A stretch of DNA of 52,706 nt from Prevotella sp. (GCA_024697645.1 JAILFH010000097.1:1-52706), one strand, 5' to 3'. Shown: positions 15,685 through 25,113, counted from the stretch's first letter. Notes: generated by a model not told the origin, from the letters alone. Program-made: numbers and translations.

Positions 15685-18600
15685 ATGGAAGATTTCGTTC
15701 ACCTTCACGTACATACATACTACTCAATTCTCGACGGACAGTCGAAGATTTCTCGTTTGGTCGACAAGGCAATTGCCGACGGCCAGCGCGGTTTGGCAAT
15801 TACCGATCATGGCGACATGTTCGGCATTAAGGAATTTCACGACTATTGCAATGGCGTGAACAAGAAACGCAAGAAAGAGGGACTGGAACCCTTCAAGCCC
15901 ATCTTCGGTTGCGAGATGTATGTGTCCAAGCATGGTCCGAAAGAGAAGAAGGACGGCAAGGAGGACATGAGCGGCTACCATCTGATTGTGCTGGCGAAGA
16001 ACTATCAGGGCTACAAGAACCTCATCAAACTCGTCTCGCGTTCGTGGATTGATGGCTACTATATGCGTCCCCGAACCGACCGAGCCGATCTGGAGCGTTA
16101 TCACGAAGGACTCATCGTCTGTTCGGCATGTATTGCAGGCGAGGTGCCCAGAAAGATTCTCGAGGGCGACATTGCAGGTGCGAGGGAGGCTATAGAGTGG
16201 CATCATCGGCTCTTTGGGGACGACTACTATCTGGAGTTGCAGCGCCACGAGGTGAAAGACCCTACGATTCGTGCCAATCGCGAAACCTTCCCCATGCAGC
16301 AGAAGGCCAATCGGGTGCTCATAGAACTGGCTCACGAATACGGCATCAAACTCATCTGCACGAACGACGTCCACTTCGTCAATCAGGAGAATGCGGAGGC
16401 GCACGACCACTTGCTCTGTCTCTCAACGAACAAAGACCTCGACGACCCGACGCGTCTGCTCTATTCGAAGCAGGAGTGGTTTAAGACGAAGGCCGAGATG
16501 AACGAGATTTTCAGCGATGTGCCTGAGGCGATGGCCAACACGCTGGAGATTCTCGATAAGGTGGAAATCTACAGTCTCGACCACGACCCAATCATGCCTT
16601 TCTTTCCTATTCCCGAAGAGTTCGGTACGGAGGAAGAATGGCACAAGAAGTTTACGAACGAACAGTTGTTTGAGGAGTTCACCCGTGACGAGAACGGCGA
16701 GAACCCGCTTCCCCGCGAGGAAGGTGAAAAGAAGATTGCCCACCTTGGTGGCTATGAGAAACTCTATCGCATCAAGTTCGAGGCCGACTATCTGGCCAAA
16801 CTTGCCTATGAAGGTGCGAAGACTCGCTACGAGATGCCCCTCTCGAAGGAGGTTGACGACCGTATCCGATTCGAACTCCACATCATGAAGACAATGGGTT
16901 TCCCGGGCTACTTCCTCATCGTGCAGGACTTCATCAATTCTGCCCGAAACGAGTTGGGCGTGATGGTGGGTCCGGGACGTGGCTCGGCTGCAGGCTCGGT
17001 GGTGGCCTATTGCCTTGGTATTACGAAGATTGACCCGCTGAAATACGACTTGCTGTTTGAGCGTTTCCTGAACCCTGACCGTATTTCACTTCCCGATATC
17101 GATACTGACTTCGATGATGATGGTAGAGGCCGCGTGCTGAAATGGGTCGAGGATAAGTACGGACACGAGAACTGCGCCCATATCATCACCTATTCGTCGA
17201 TGGCCACGAAGAACTCCATTAAGGACGTTGCCCGTGTGGAGAAACTTCCGCTGGCGCAGTCGAACGCACTCTGCAAGGCTATTCCCGACCGTCTGCCCGA
17301 CGGAATGAAGATGAATCTGCCGAATGCCATTAAGTGTACGCCCGAGTTGCGTGAGGCAGAGAAGTCGTCAGACCCGATTTTGTCGCGAACCATTAAATAT
17401 GCGAAGATGCTTGAGGGCACGGTGCGCGGAACGGGTATTCATGCTTGTGGCTTCATTATCTGTCGTGACCCCATTTCCGACTGGGTGCCTGTGTCTACGG
17501 CCGATGACCCTGACTTCAAGGACACGAAGACCAACTGTACGCAGTATGATGGTCACGTGATTGAGTCTACGGGTCTTATCAAGATGGACTTCCTCGGTCT
17601 GAAGACGCTTTCGGAGTTGAAGGAGGCTTGTGCCAATATCAAGCAGCATCGAGGCATTGACATCGACCTTGACCATATTCCTATCGATGACCCCAAAACC
17701 TATGAACTCTATCAGCAGGGACGCACCATTGGCACCTTCCAGTTTGAGTCGAGCGGAATGCAGAAATATCTGCGTGAACTGAAACCAACCGTCTTCGAGG
17801 ACCTCATCGCTATGAACGCCCTCTATCGTCCGGGACCTATGGACTATATTCCCGCGTTCATCAGACGTAAGACGGGCGCAGAGCCCATCACTTACCCCAT
17901 TCCCTGTATGGAGAAATACCTGAAAGACACGTACGGAATTACGGTCTATCAGGAGCAGGTGATGTTGCTGTCGCGACAATTGGCCAATTTCACCCGAGGC
18001 GAAAGCGACGCCTTGCGTAAGGCGATGGGTAAGAAGAAAAAGGACATCGTTGACGCAATGAAGCCGAAGTTCATTGAGGGAGGAAAGAAGAACGGTCACG
18101 ATCCGAAAGTGCTGGAGACCATCTGGGGCGACTGGGAGAAATTTGCTTCCTACGCCTTCAACAAGTCGCATGCGGCTTGCTATTCGTGGGTGGCCTATCA
18201 GACTGCCTATCTGAAGGCAAACTATCCTGCAGAGTTCATGGCCGCTATCATGAGTCGTCGTCGTGACCAGATTACGGAAATCACGAAACTCATGGACGAA
18301 TGTAAGGCGATGGGCATTGCAACGCTTGGTCCCGACGTGAACGAGTCATTCCAGAAGTTCGGTGTGAACCAGAAAGGTGAAATCCGCTTCGGTTTGGCTG
18401 CAATCAAGGGTATGGGCGACGCAGCGGCTCAGGCGATTATCGACGAACGTGAGAAGAACGGACCCTATAAGGACATCTTCGACTTTGTCCAGCGTATTAA
18501 TCTGGGAGCTGTGAACCGTAAGGCTTTGGAGTCGCTGGCACTCAGCGGCGGTTTCGATAGTTTCGGTATTGCGCGTGAGAGTTTCTTCGGATCAGACAAT

Positions 18601-19392
18601 CGCGGAAACGTCTTCCTCGACACTCTTGTTCGCTACGGCCAACTCTATCAGGCAGAGCAGCAGGAGGCTCAGACCTCGCTCTTCGGAGCCGAGGGAGCGG
18701 TCGACATTGCAACTCCGCCTATTCCACAGGCCGAACACTGGAGCACAATCGAGAAACTGAATCGCGAACGCGAACTTGTGGGAATCTATCTGTCGGCTCA
18801 CCCGCTCGACGAATTTAGTTTTGTGCTGAAGGCGATGTGCAACACACATTGTTCTGAACTTGATGACAAAATGGCACTTCTCAAGAAGGAGGAAGTCACT
18901 TTTGGCGGTATTGTGACAAATGTTCGTTCAACCTTCACCAAGACAGGAAAGCCTTGTGGATTTGTCACACTCGAGGACTTCGAAGGCTCTGGTGAACTCC
19001 CATTCTTCGGTGAGGACTGGGGACGCTGGCGTGGTATGTTCTCTGAAGGCTGTACGGTTTATGTCAAGGGAAAATACACCCAGAAGTTTGCTACGAGTAA
19101 CTTCGTCGACTTCAATATTGCAACGATAGAATATCTGCAAACCGTTCGTGACAATATGATTGACCGCTTCACGATTACGATTGAGCGCGACGCTATTGAC
19201 GAGGCTATGGTGAATGATATTGCGACGATAGTCAACGACAATCCGGGCAAGACGGAACTCTATTTCCAAATCATTGATCGTGAGCACAACACGAATCTAC
19301 TTCTGCGTTCAGGGTCGAAGAACATCAGCATCGACCGTGCATTGCTGCAATACATAGAGGCCAACGAACGCATGGGATATAAAGTGAATTAG
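15685..19392 (+). CDS. dnaE: DNA polymerase III alpha subunit
   Basis: 1235 residues from ATG 15685 (MEDFVHLHVHTYYS). An in-frame TTG six codons upstream is less likely. This is the replicative polymerase. The PHP domain begins at once (HLHVH, residues 6-10). The polymerase active site PDIDTDF carries Asp471 and Asp473, matching Asp401/Asp403 of E. coli. GPGRGSAAGS precedes it and NKSHAACYSWVAYQTAYLK follows. The C-terminal third holds a helix-hairpin-helix region and an OB-fold (VTFGGIVTNVRS). Length is normal for the family. It is followed 69 bp later by trxA. Confidence 0.97.
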   Translation: MEDFVHLHVHTYYSILDGQSKISRLVDKAIADGQRGLAITDHGDMFGIKEFHDYCNGVNKKRKKEGLEPFKPIFGCEMYVSKHGPKEKKDGKEDMSGYHLIVLAKNYQGYKNLIKLVSRSWIDGYYMRPRTDRADLERYHEGLIVCSACIAGEVPRKILEGDIAGAREAIEWHHRLFGDDYYLELQRHEVKDPTIRANRETFPMQQKANRVLIELAHEYGIKLICTNDVHFVNQENAEAHDHLLCLSTNKDLDDPTRLLYSKQEWFKTKAEMNEIFSDVPEAMANTLEILDKVEIYSLDHDPIMPFFPIPEEFGTEEEWHKKFTNEQLFEEFTRDENGENPLPREEGEKKIAHLGGYEKLYRIKFEADYLAKLAYEGAKTRYEMPLSKEVDDRIRFELHIMKTMGFPGYFLIVQDFINSARNELGVMVGPGRGSAAGSVVAYCLGITKIDPLKYDLLFERFLNPDRISLPDIDTDFDDDGRGRVLKWVEDKYGHENCAHIITYSSMATKNSIKDVARVEKLPLAQSNALCKAIPDRLPDGMKMNLPNAIKCTPELREAEKSSDPILSRTIKYAKMLEGTVRGTGIHACGFIICRDPISDWVPVSTADDPDFKDTKTNCTQYDGHVIESTGLIKMDFLGLKTLSELKEACANIKQHRGIDIDLDHIPIDDPKTYELYQQGRTIGTFQFESSGMQKYLRELKPTVFEDLIAMNALYRPGPMDYIPAFIRRKTGAEPITYPIPCMEKYLKDTYGITVYQEQVMLLSRQLANFTRGESDALRKAMGKKKKDIVDAMKPKFIEGGKKNGHDPKVLETIWGDWEKFASYAFNKSHAACYSWVAYQTAYLKANYPAEFMAAIMSRRRDQITEITKLMDECKAMGIATLGPDVNESFQKFGVNQKGEIRFGLAAIKGMGDAAAQAIIDEREKNGPYKDIFDFVQRINLGAVNRKALESLALSGGFDSFGIARESFFGSDNRGNVFLDTLVRYGQLYQAEQQEAQTSLFGAEGAVDIATPPIPQAEHWSTIEKLNRERELVGIYLSAHPLDEFSFVLKAMCNTHCSELDDKMALLKKEEVTFGGIVTNVRSTFTKTGKPCGFVTLEDFEGSGELPFFGEDWGRWRGMFSEGCTVYVKGKYTQKFATSNFVDFNIATIEYLQTVRDNMIDRFTITIERDAIDEAMVNDIATIVNDNPGKTELYFQIIDREHNTNLLLRSGSKNISIDRALLQYIEANERMGYKVN

Positions 19393-19461
19393 CAATTGGC
19401 ACGACATTTGCTATGATATAGTTGAGACGTTATTTTATTCACATTTAATAGAAAATAAATC

Positions 19462-19776
19462 ATGGAAGTAAAAATCACCAACGAGAACTTTGAGGAATAT
19501 CGCAATGGCGAACTGCCTCTGGTTGTAGACCTTTGGGCACCCTGGTGCGGTCCTTGCCGCATGCTTGGTCCTATCATTAGTGAATTGGCCAACGACTACG
19601 ATGGTCGTATCGTCGTAGGAAAATGCGATGTCGATGAGAATGACGATGTTGCCATTGAGTTTGGCGTACGTAACATTCCCACTGTCCTTTTCTTCAAGGG
19701 TGGACAGTTGGTTGACAAATTCGTAGGTGCTGCTGCGAAGTCGACTCTCGACGAGAAGTTCCGCGCACTGCTCTAA
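19462..19776 (+). CDS. trxA: Thioredoxin
   Basis: 104 residues, standard size. The active site WAPWCGPCRM (Cys-Gly-Pro-Cys) and the cis-proline segment RNIPTVLFF are intact. It reduces disulfides in the cytoplasm, with electrons from thioredoxin reductase. No signal peptide. It lies 69 bp after dnaE. No clear promoter boxes are seen in the gap, so it may be read through from dnaE. Confidence 0.96.
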   Translation: MEVKITNENFEEYRNGELPLVVDLWAPWCGPCRMLGPIISELANDYDGRIVVGKCDVDENDDVAIEFGVRNIPTVLFFKGGQLVDKFVGAAAKSTLDEKFRALL

Positions 19777-19899
19777 GAATTTTCTTTATCATATAGCGGT
19801 AGAGCCATTATCTCATCAAAACTAAGTGGTTTGCATGGGGTAGTGGCATTACTGTTATTTGTGTCTTCTATTTTTATTTACTCTTCTATTTTTATTGAG

Positions 19900-20694
19900 A
19901 TGAAGAATCTGAAACTAAGGTCACTTATTGTCATCCTGATTCTTTGCAGTACTGTACTGACGACAAGTTGTTTCAGGAATAAGTCCAAGCCAACTGAGGA
20001 CAGTCGCGAATTCGTGACGCTGACGGATGCTGTGCCTGATGCAATTCTTGAAATACGCTATTTCGGTACTTATAACTTCGTGGGCCAGCGCATTGATGGC
20101 TATGAGGAACCTGTAGCATTGCTCACCCGTCGGGCGGCTGATAGTCTGCGGGCAGTGAGCGACGATGTGAAGAATCTAGGGTATCGACTGAAGATATATG
20201 ATGCTTATCGTCCGCAGAAAGGTGTCGACCATTTTGTTCGTTGGGCAAGTAATGTTAGCGACACGCTGATGAAGTCGTATTTTTATCCCGACCTTGATAA
20301 ATCAGTGTTGTTTCAGCAGAATTACATTGCTGCAAAGAGTGGTCACTCGCGTGGTTCGACGGTTGACCTGACGTTGTTCGATATGAGCACAGAGAAGGAA
20401 TTGGATATGGGAGGAACGTTCGATTGGTTCGGACCAGAGAGTCATCCCGATTTCTGTGGTAATCCCGAAACAGGGGAATATAGCCTGAAGGCAGCCGAAG
20501 CCCACAAGCGGGGAATCACCGAACAGCAATTCCGCAACCGTCTGATTCTGCGCCAGGCAATGTTGCGTCATGGTTTTAAACCAGTTGATACGGAGTGGTG
20601 GCACTTCACGCTGAAGGACGAACCATTCCCCGATACTTATTTCACCTTCCCCGTCAGACAATTGCCGTCGAAAGAAAGGGTGAGCGTGAAGTAA
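19900..20694 (+). CDS. ddpX: VanX-type D-alanyl-D-alanine dipeptidase, lipoprotein
   Basis: 264 residues from ATG 19900; the frame is open 23 codons further up from a TTG, but the lipobox LTTSC with Cys24 supports this start. The zinc site of the VanX/DdpX family is complete: SGHSRGSTVD (the SxHxxGxxxD motif) and EWWHF. YDAYRPQ carries the catalytic arginine. It cleaves D-Ala-D-Ala, here probably in the periplasm as peptidoglycan salvage. No vanH/vanA ligase genes are nearby, so a glycopeptide-resistance role is not suggested. 123 bp after trxA. Confidence 0.88.
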   Translation: MKNLKLRSLIVILILCSTVLTTSCFRNKSKPTEDSREFVTLTDAVPDAILEIRYFGTYNFVGQRIDGYEEPVALLTRRAADSLRAVSDDVKNLGYRLKIYDAYRPQKGVDHFVRWASNVSDTLMKSYFYPDLDKSVLFQQNYIAAKSGHSRGSTVDLTLFDMSTEKELDMGGTFDWFGPESHPDFCGNPETGEYSLKAAEAHKRGITEQQFRNRLILRQAMLRHGFKPVDTEWWHFTLKDEPFPDTYFTFPVRQLPSKERVSVK

Positions 20695-20719
20695 TCTTAA
20701 ATTCGTATTTGAGAAGAAT

Positions 20720-21175
20720 CTACCAGGCGAGTTGTCTTGAACCATCAGGCAACTCGCTGATGTTTACGCACAGGGCAGTCTCAGGAAGAAGTTCTTCGAT
20801 GAGTTCAGGCCATTCAATCAGGCATAGGGCATCAGGCTGATAGAAATAGTCCTCGTAGCCCATGTCGTAGACTTCTTCGAGCCGTTTGATGCGATAGAAG
20901 TCAAAGTGGTAGATGGCGCCAATTTTCAGGTCTTCCGAAGCGGTGTTCTTGGCAGAAGGCGGCGCAGTGATGCTGTATTCGTTTACAATTGCAAACGTGG
21001 GAGATGTGATGACCTCCTCAACGCCCAGTTCCTCGCAGAGCGCCTTGATGAAAGTGGTCTTGCCTGCGCCCATCTTCCCGTAGAAGGCAATGACGTTGTG
21101 CTGGGGCAGTGCCTCACGGATGAAAGTGCGCGCTGCCTCGTGAATCTTTTCTATATTGTCGATTCTGATTTCCAT
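20720..21175 (-). CDS. tsaE: tRNA threonylcarbamoyladenosine biosynthesis ATPase
   Basis: 151 residues, family size. The Walker A motif is GKMGAGKTT (33-41). TSPTFAIVNEY and the IYHFDFYRI segment are the family's switch and core regions. TsaE is the ATPase of the TsaB-TsaD-TsaE complex that makes the t6A37 base on ANN-decoding tRNAs. It starts 6 bp after the porX stop, so the two share a transcript, an arrangement also common in other Bacteroidales. Convergent with the dipeptidase gene. Confidence 0.93.
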   Translation of the reverse strand: MEIRIDNIEKIHEAARTFIREALPQHNVIAFYGKMGAGKTTFIKALCEELGVEEVITSPTFAIVNEYSITAPPSAKNTASEDLKIGAIYHFDFYRIKRLEEVYDMGYEDYFYQPDALCLIEWPELIEELLPETALCVNISELPDGSRQLAW

Positions 21176-21181
21176 ATTCTA

Positions 21182-22762
21182 TTATCTTTTCTTTGGTGTC
21201 AAAGTGATGAAGGGAATGAGCATTTCCTCCATCGAGATTCCACCATGCTGGAATGTTTCGCGATAGTAACTCACGTAGTAATTATAGTTGTTCGGATAGG
21301 CAAAGAACGAATCGCCAGTGGCAAATACGTAACTTGTCGACAAATTGGGCGCGGGCAACTTGGCACGCTGTGGTTCCTTGATGACGAAGACTTCCTTCGG
21401 GTTGTAACTCAGGTTCTTGCCCAGTTTGTAGCGAAGGTTAGTATTCGTGTTGCGGTCGCCGATGATTTTCAGGGGCTTCGACGTGCGGATGGAACCATGA
21501 TCGGTCGTAATAACCACTTTGTAGTCGGTCTGTGCGAGTTGCTTAAGTACCTCAGCCATAGCCGAATGGCGGAACCATGAAAGCGTGATGGAACGATAGG
21601 CTGATTCGTTGTTAGCGAGTTCGCGCACCATCTTCGACTCGGTGCGGGCGTGGGAGAGCATGTCGATGAAGTTGAAAACAACTACGTTCAGGTCGTTTTG
21701 GCGTAAAGACGGGAGTTGGGCGAGGAAACGCTCTGCATCCTGCGAAGTGTTGATTTTGTGATAGGAATAGGTGTCATGTCGGCGGAATCTCTCAATCTGC
21801 GTTCCGATGAGGGGTCCCTCGTTCAGGTTCTTGCCTTCCTCTTCGTCCTCGTCAACCCACAGTTCCGGGAACATTTCCGCAATCTTCACAGGCATCAAGC
21901 CCGAGAAAATGGCATTGCGGGCGTATTGAGTTGCTGTGGGAAGAATGCTCATGTAGAGTTCTTCCTGCGATTCAAACAAGTCTCCAATCTCCTGTGCGAT
22001 GATGCGCCACTGGTCGAAGCGGAAGTTGTCAATCACAATCAGGAAAACCTTCTCGCCCTCGTTGAGAAGTGGGAAAATGCGCTTCTTGAATACATCGGGC
22101 GACATCATCATATCTTTTCCGTCCTGACCTTTTGGGGCTTGCCCTTTCTCACGGGCTTCAATCCATTCCAGATAGTTCTGCTTAACAAATTTTGCAAAAC
22201 CGATGTTGGCTTCCTCCTTCTGCGTAGAGAGAATCTCCGTCATCGAACTGTCGGCAGAACTGAGTTCCAGTTCCCAGTGGACGAGGCGGCGATAGACTTC
22301 CACCCAGTCCTCAAACGTGCGACAGTCCTGAATCTGCATCGAGATATCCATGAAGTTTTGCTGATATCCCGCCTGGGTCACTTCGGTCACAATTTCACGT
22401 TTGTGGATGTTCTTCTTTAGTGTCAGCAGTATCTGCATGGGATTAACGGGCTTAATCAGATAGTCGGCAATCTTTGAGCCGATGGCTTGGTCCATGATGT
22501 TCTCCTCCTCGCTTTTCGTACACATCACCACGGGGGTAGCAGGTGATATCTGCTTGATGCGCTGAAGGGTCTCCAACCCTGTCAGACCAGGCATCATCTC
22601 ATCGAGCATCACAAGGTCAAAAGCCTGCTGCTGACATTCCTCAATAGCATCTGTACCATTGGAAACTGTCACCACCTCATAGCCTTTCTTCTCAAGAAAG
22701 AGAATGTGCGCTTTCAGCAATTCAATCTCATCGTCTACCCAGAGTATCTTTCCGTTCGTCAT
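21182..22762 (-). CDS. porX: T9SS response regulator PorX (receiver + PglZ domain)
   Basis: 526 residues. The N-terminal receiver domain has WVDDE (acidic pocket), Asp54 in VMLDEMMPG, and the KP of YLIKPVNP. After a helical linker comes a PglZ/alkaline-phosphatase-like domain: LIVIDNFRFDQW, ILPTATQYARNAIFSG, FIDMLSH and TTDHGS are its metal-site motifs. This architecture is PorX, the regulator that with PorY/SigP controls T9SS genes in Porphyromonas. PorX has been reported to have nucleotide phosphodiesterase-type activity. It is first in the porX-tsaE operon and divergent from cca. The cognate kinase PorY is not in this window. Confidence 0.92.
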   Translation of the reverse strand: MTNGKILWVDDEIELLKAHILFLEKKGYEVVTVSNGTDAIEECQQQAFDLVMLDEMMPGLTGLETLQRIKQISPATPVVMCTKSEEENIMDQAIGSKIADYLIKPVNPMQILLTLKKNIHKREIVTEVTQAGYQQNFMDISMQIQDCRTFEDWVEVYRRLVHWELELSSADSSMTEILSTQKEEANIGFAKFVKQNYLEWIEAREKGQAPKGQDGKDMMMSPDVFKKRIFPLLNEGEKVFLIVIDNFRFDQWRIIAQEIGDLFESQEELYMSILPTATQYARNAIFSGLMPVKIAEMFPELWVDEDEEEGKNLNEGPLIGTQIERFRRHDTYSYHKINTSQDAERFLAQLPSLRQNDLNVVVFNFIDMLSHARTESKMVRELANNESAYRSITLSWFRHSAMAEVLKQLAQTDYKVVITTDHGSIRTSKPLKIIGDRNTNTNLRYKLGKNLSYNPKEVFVIKEPQRAKLPAPNLSTSYVFATGDSFFAYPNNYNYYVSYYRETFQHGGISMEEMLIPFITLTPKKR

Positions 22763-22778
22763 AAGCCTAAAATTTTTG

Positions 22779-22810
22779 CAAAGATACTATTAAGTGAGCG
22801 AAAATCCAAA
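22779..22810 (-). promoter_or_regulatory. Bacteroidota promoter for porX-tsaE
   Basis: Minus strand: TTTG (22807-22810), 20 bp, TATCTTTG (22779-22786), 17 bp from the porX start. It lies back to back with the cca promoter. Confidence 0.78.
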
Positions 22811-22816
22811 TTAAAT

Positions 22817-22847
22817 TTTGTTTTTTGCGCAGTTAATCGTACCTTTG
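22817..22847 (+). promoter_or_regulatory. Bacteroidota promoter for cca
   Basis: TTTG (22817-22820), 19 bp, TACCTTTG (22840-22847), 23 bp before the cca ATG. Its -33 box is only 6 bp from that of porX, so the two polymerases would compete. Confidence 0.78.
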
Positions 22848-22870
22848 CACTCCAAAACGAAGAAAAAGCA

Positions 22871-24307
22871 ATGAAACTATATAGCGACCAGGAACTCTCA
22901 CAGATTCTCGATCAGGAAATTTTCCATCTGATTGGGCGTTGCGCCGATGAACTCGGTGTAGAGTGCTATGTGGTCGGTGGATATGTTCGCGACATCTTCC
23001 TGGAACGACCTTCGAAGGATATTGACGTTGTGGTCGTCGGAAGTGGAATCGAAGTTGCAAAACTGTTGAAGAAAAGTCTCGGCAGAAAGGCACATTTGAG
23101 CGTTTTCAAGAATTTCGGAACGGCACAGGTGAAGTTCGGACATGAGGAAGTGGAGTTCGTGGGGGCACGTCGTGAGAGTTATAGTCACGATTCGCGGAAA
23201 CCCATTGTTGAAGACGGTTCGCTTGAAGACGATCAGAATCGCCGCGATTTCACAATCAATGCGCTCGCCATCTGCCTGAATCATGATCGTTTTGGTGAAC
23301 TTGTCGATCCGTTCGACGGCATTTACGATTTGGAAGACGGAATCATCCGTACTCCCCTTGATCCCGATATTACCTTCAGCGACGACCCGTTGCGAATGTT
23401 GCGTTGCGTGCGTTTTGCCACACAGTTGGGCTTTTTTATTGAAGATGAGACCTTCGAGGCGCTGCAACGTAATGCCGAACGTTTGAAGATCATCAGTGGT
23501 GAGCGTATATCAGATGAGATGAACAAAATCATGATGTCGCCCCATCCCAGCACGGGCTTCGACTATCTGTATCGTTCTGGACTTCTTCAACTCATTCTCC
23601 CCGAACTCACTGCGCTCGATGATGTGCAGACTGTTGGGGGACGTGCCCATAAGAACAACTATTATCACACGCTCGAAGTCCTGGAGAACGTTGTTCGCAC
23701 AGATGCCGGACTCTGGCTTCGTTGGTCGGCTTTGCTTCACGACATTGGTAAGATAAAAGTTCGCCGATGGGAGTCGGGTACAGGCTGGACTTTCCACAAT
23801 CATAACTTTGTCGGTGCAAAGATGGTGCCTCAGATATTCCGCAGACTGAAGTTGCCGATGGATGCGAAGATGAAATATGTCCAAAAGTTGGTGGATTTAC
23901 ACATGAGGCCTATTGTCATTGCCGAGGAGCAGGTCACAGACTCAGCCGTTCGTCGATTACTGAATGATGCGGGTGACGATATTGATGACCTGATGACGCT
24001 CTGCGAGGCCGACATCACGTCGAAGAACTCACAGCGCAAAAAGCAGTTCCTGAATAATTTCCAGATTGTGCGCGATAAACTTGCCGATTTGCAGGTGCGC
24101 GACTATAAGCGCCTTTTGCAGCCTGTGATTGATGGTAATGAGATTATGGAGATGTTCCATTTGCCGCCTTCACGCGAGGTGGGAACTCTGAAACAGACGC
24201 TGAAAGACGCTGTTCTTGACAACAAGGTTCCTAATGAGCGTGAGCCCCTGATGCAATTGCTCATGGAAAAGGCGAAGGAAATGGGGATTAGCAGAGTAAC
24301 AAAGTAA
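22871..24307 (+). CDS. cca: CCA-adding tRNA nucleotidyltransferase with HD domain
   Basis: 478 residues from ATG 22871. The frame is open 55 codons further upstream, but that would run across the promoter. It adds or repairs the 3' CCA end of tRNA. The class II head has VVGGYVRD and KDIDVVVVG (metal aspartates), then RRDFTINALA and the DPLRMLRCVRFA region. A C-terminal HD domain (LLHDIGK) is typical of the Bacteroidota form and gives phosphohydrolase activity. The tRNA-Lys gene in this window already encodes CCA, so for that tRNA the enzyme would be repair-only. The last codons lie in an octamer repeat. Confidence 0.93.
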   Translation: MKLYSDQELSQILDQEIFHLIGRCADELGVECYVVGGYVRDIFLERPSKDIDVVVVGSGIEVAKLLKKSLGRKAHLSVFKNFGTAQVKFGHEEVEFVGARRESYSHDSRKPIVEDGSLEDDQNRRDFTINALAICLNHDRFGELVDPFDGIYDLEDGIIRTPLDPDITFSDDPLRMLRCVRFATQLGFFIEDETFEALQRNAERLKIISGERISDEMNKIMMSPHPSTGFDYLYRSGLLQLILPELTALDDVQTVGGRAHKNNYYHTLEVLENVVRTDAGLWLRWSALLHDIGKIKVRRWESGTGWTFHNHNFVGAKMVPQIFRRLKLPMDAKMKYVQKLVDLHMRPIVIAEEQVTDSAVRRLLNDAGDDIDDLMTLCEADITSKNSQRKKQFLNNFQIVRDKLADLQVRDYKRLLQPVIDGNEIMEMFHLPPSREVGTLKQTLKDAVLDNKVPNEREPLMQLLMEKAKEMGISRVTK

Positions 24308-24327
24308 CAGAGTAACAAGGTAACAAG
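24296..24327. repeat. 4 x 8-bp tandem repeat across the cca stop
   Basis: Four copies of gtaacaaa/gtaacaga/gtaacaag. The first encodes the penultimate residues (Val-Thr) and the stop TAA (24305-24307) falls in the second. Same octamer as at 2412-2499. Confidence 0.85.
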
Positions 24328-24427
24328 AAATCCGCAGATATCATTTTCAAAGCATATTAGGGAACGTGATAAAGCAAACTAGTGTTTTGCCCTGAAGTTC
24401 GAAGACGTTTTAATCCACAATAAAAAA

Positions 24428-24456
24428 AACAAGGTATCAGTTTCCGATACCTTGTT
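24428..24456. terminator. Bidirectional terminator between cca and Sel1 gene
   Basis: A perfect 11-bp stem aacaaggtatc/gataccttgtt with a 7-nt loop. T-rich on the plus side (TTTTATGTTTT), and a run of eight A before it gives a T-run on the minus side. It serves both convergent genes. Confidence 0.9.
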
Positions 24457-24481
24457 TTATGTTTTACTTAAAACGATGTTT

Positions 24482-25054
24482 TTACTTCATTCCCACCATT
24501 TTCATGATGACCTTAGCGTCTTCATCGCCATCGGCTAATTCCTTGCGCAGATGATCTTGAACTTCCTTGCCGTCCTTTTCGTTCTTCACGGCTTTCTGGA
24601 ACCAAGCCTTTGCCTTAACCTTGTCGACTTTAGTGCCTTTACCTTTCAGATAGCATTTGCCCAAAGCCAGTTGAGCGTCACCATTGCCTTGCTTAGCGGC
24701 CTTGCTGAAATACTGGAAAGCCTTCGCCTGATCTTTGGCCACACCTTCACCGTTCTTATAGCATTTACCTACCTGATACTGGGCCTTTGCATTACCTTGG
24801 GCAGCAGCCTTAGAGTACCAAATGAAGGCCTGCTTGTCGTCTTCGGCTACTCCGTTTCCTTTATCATAGCAACGTCCAAGACGATATTGAGCCTTCTTGT
24901 GTCCCTTCTCGGCAGCAGCCTTCAGTTTCGGGAAAGCCTGCGTGTAGTTCTTGGCATCATATAATGCCTTACCTTCTGTGTAGAGTTTCTCGGCGTTCTG
25001 AGCGCCAACTGCCGTGCAGAGCAGCAGCAGAATTGTTGTCAATAGTCCTTTCAT
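24482..25054 (-). CDS. Secreted Sel1-like repeat protein
   Basis: 190 residues. A signal peptide MKGLLTTILLLLCTAVGAQN is followed by a TPR-like helix pair, then three Sel1-like repeats with the signature AQYRLGRCYDKGNGV, AQYQVGKCYKNGEGV and AQLALGKCYLKGKGT (about 36-residue spacing). Such repeats act as protein-protein scaffolds, here in the periplasm. The C-terminal 30 residues are charged and helical. It is a single gene with its own promoter and terminator. No specific partner can be inferred from context. Confidence 0.85.
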   Translation of the reverse strand: MKGLLTTILLLLCTAVGAQNAEKLYTEGKALYDAKNYTQAFPKLKAAAEKGHKKAQYRLGRCYDKGNGVAEDDKQAFIWYSKAAAQGNAKAQYQVGKCYKNGEGVAKDQAKAFQYFSKAAKQGNGDAQLALGKCYLKGKGTKVDKVKAKAWFQKAVKNEKDGKEVQDHLRKELADGDEDAKVIMKMVGMK

Positions 25055-25081
25055 TTTTCAATCTTTTAAAATGATTCGGCA

Positions 25082-25113
25082 CAAAGTTAAATTATTTCTT
25101 TTGAATAGCCAAA
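25082..25113 (-). promoter_or_regulatory. Bacteroidota promoter for the Sel1-repeat gene
   Basis: Minus strand: TTTG (25110-25113), 20 bp, TAACTTTG (25082-25089), 28 bp before the ATG. Full consensus spacing. Confidence 0.78.

Noticed and set aside
19831..19899. Longer N-terminus for the dipeptidase from a TTG start
   Set aside because: The extra residues are hydrophobic without a lipobox role; the downstream ATG gives a correct lipoprotein signal.
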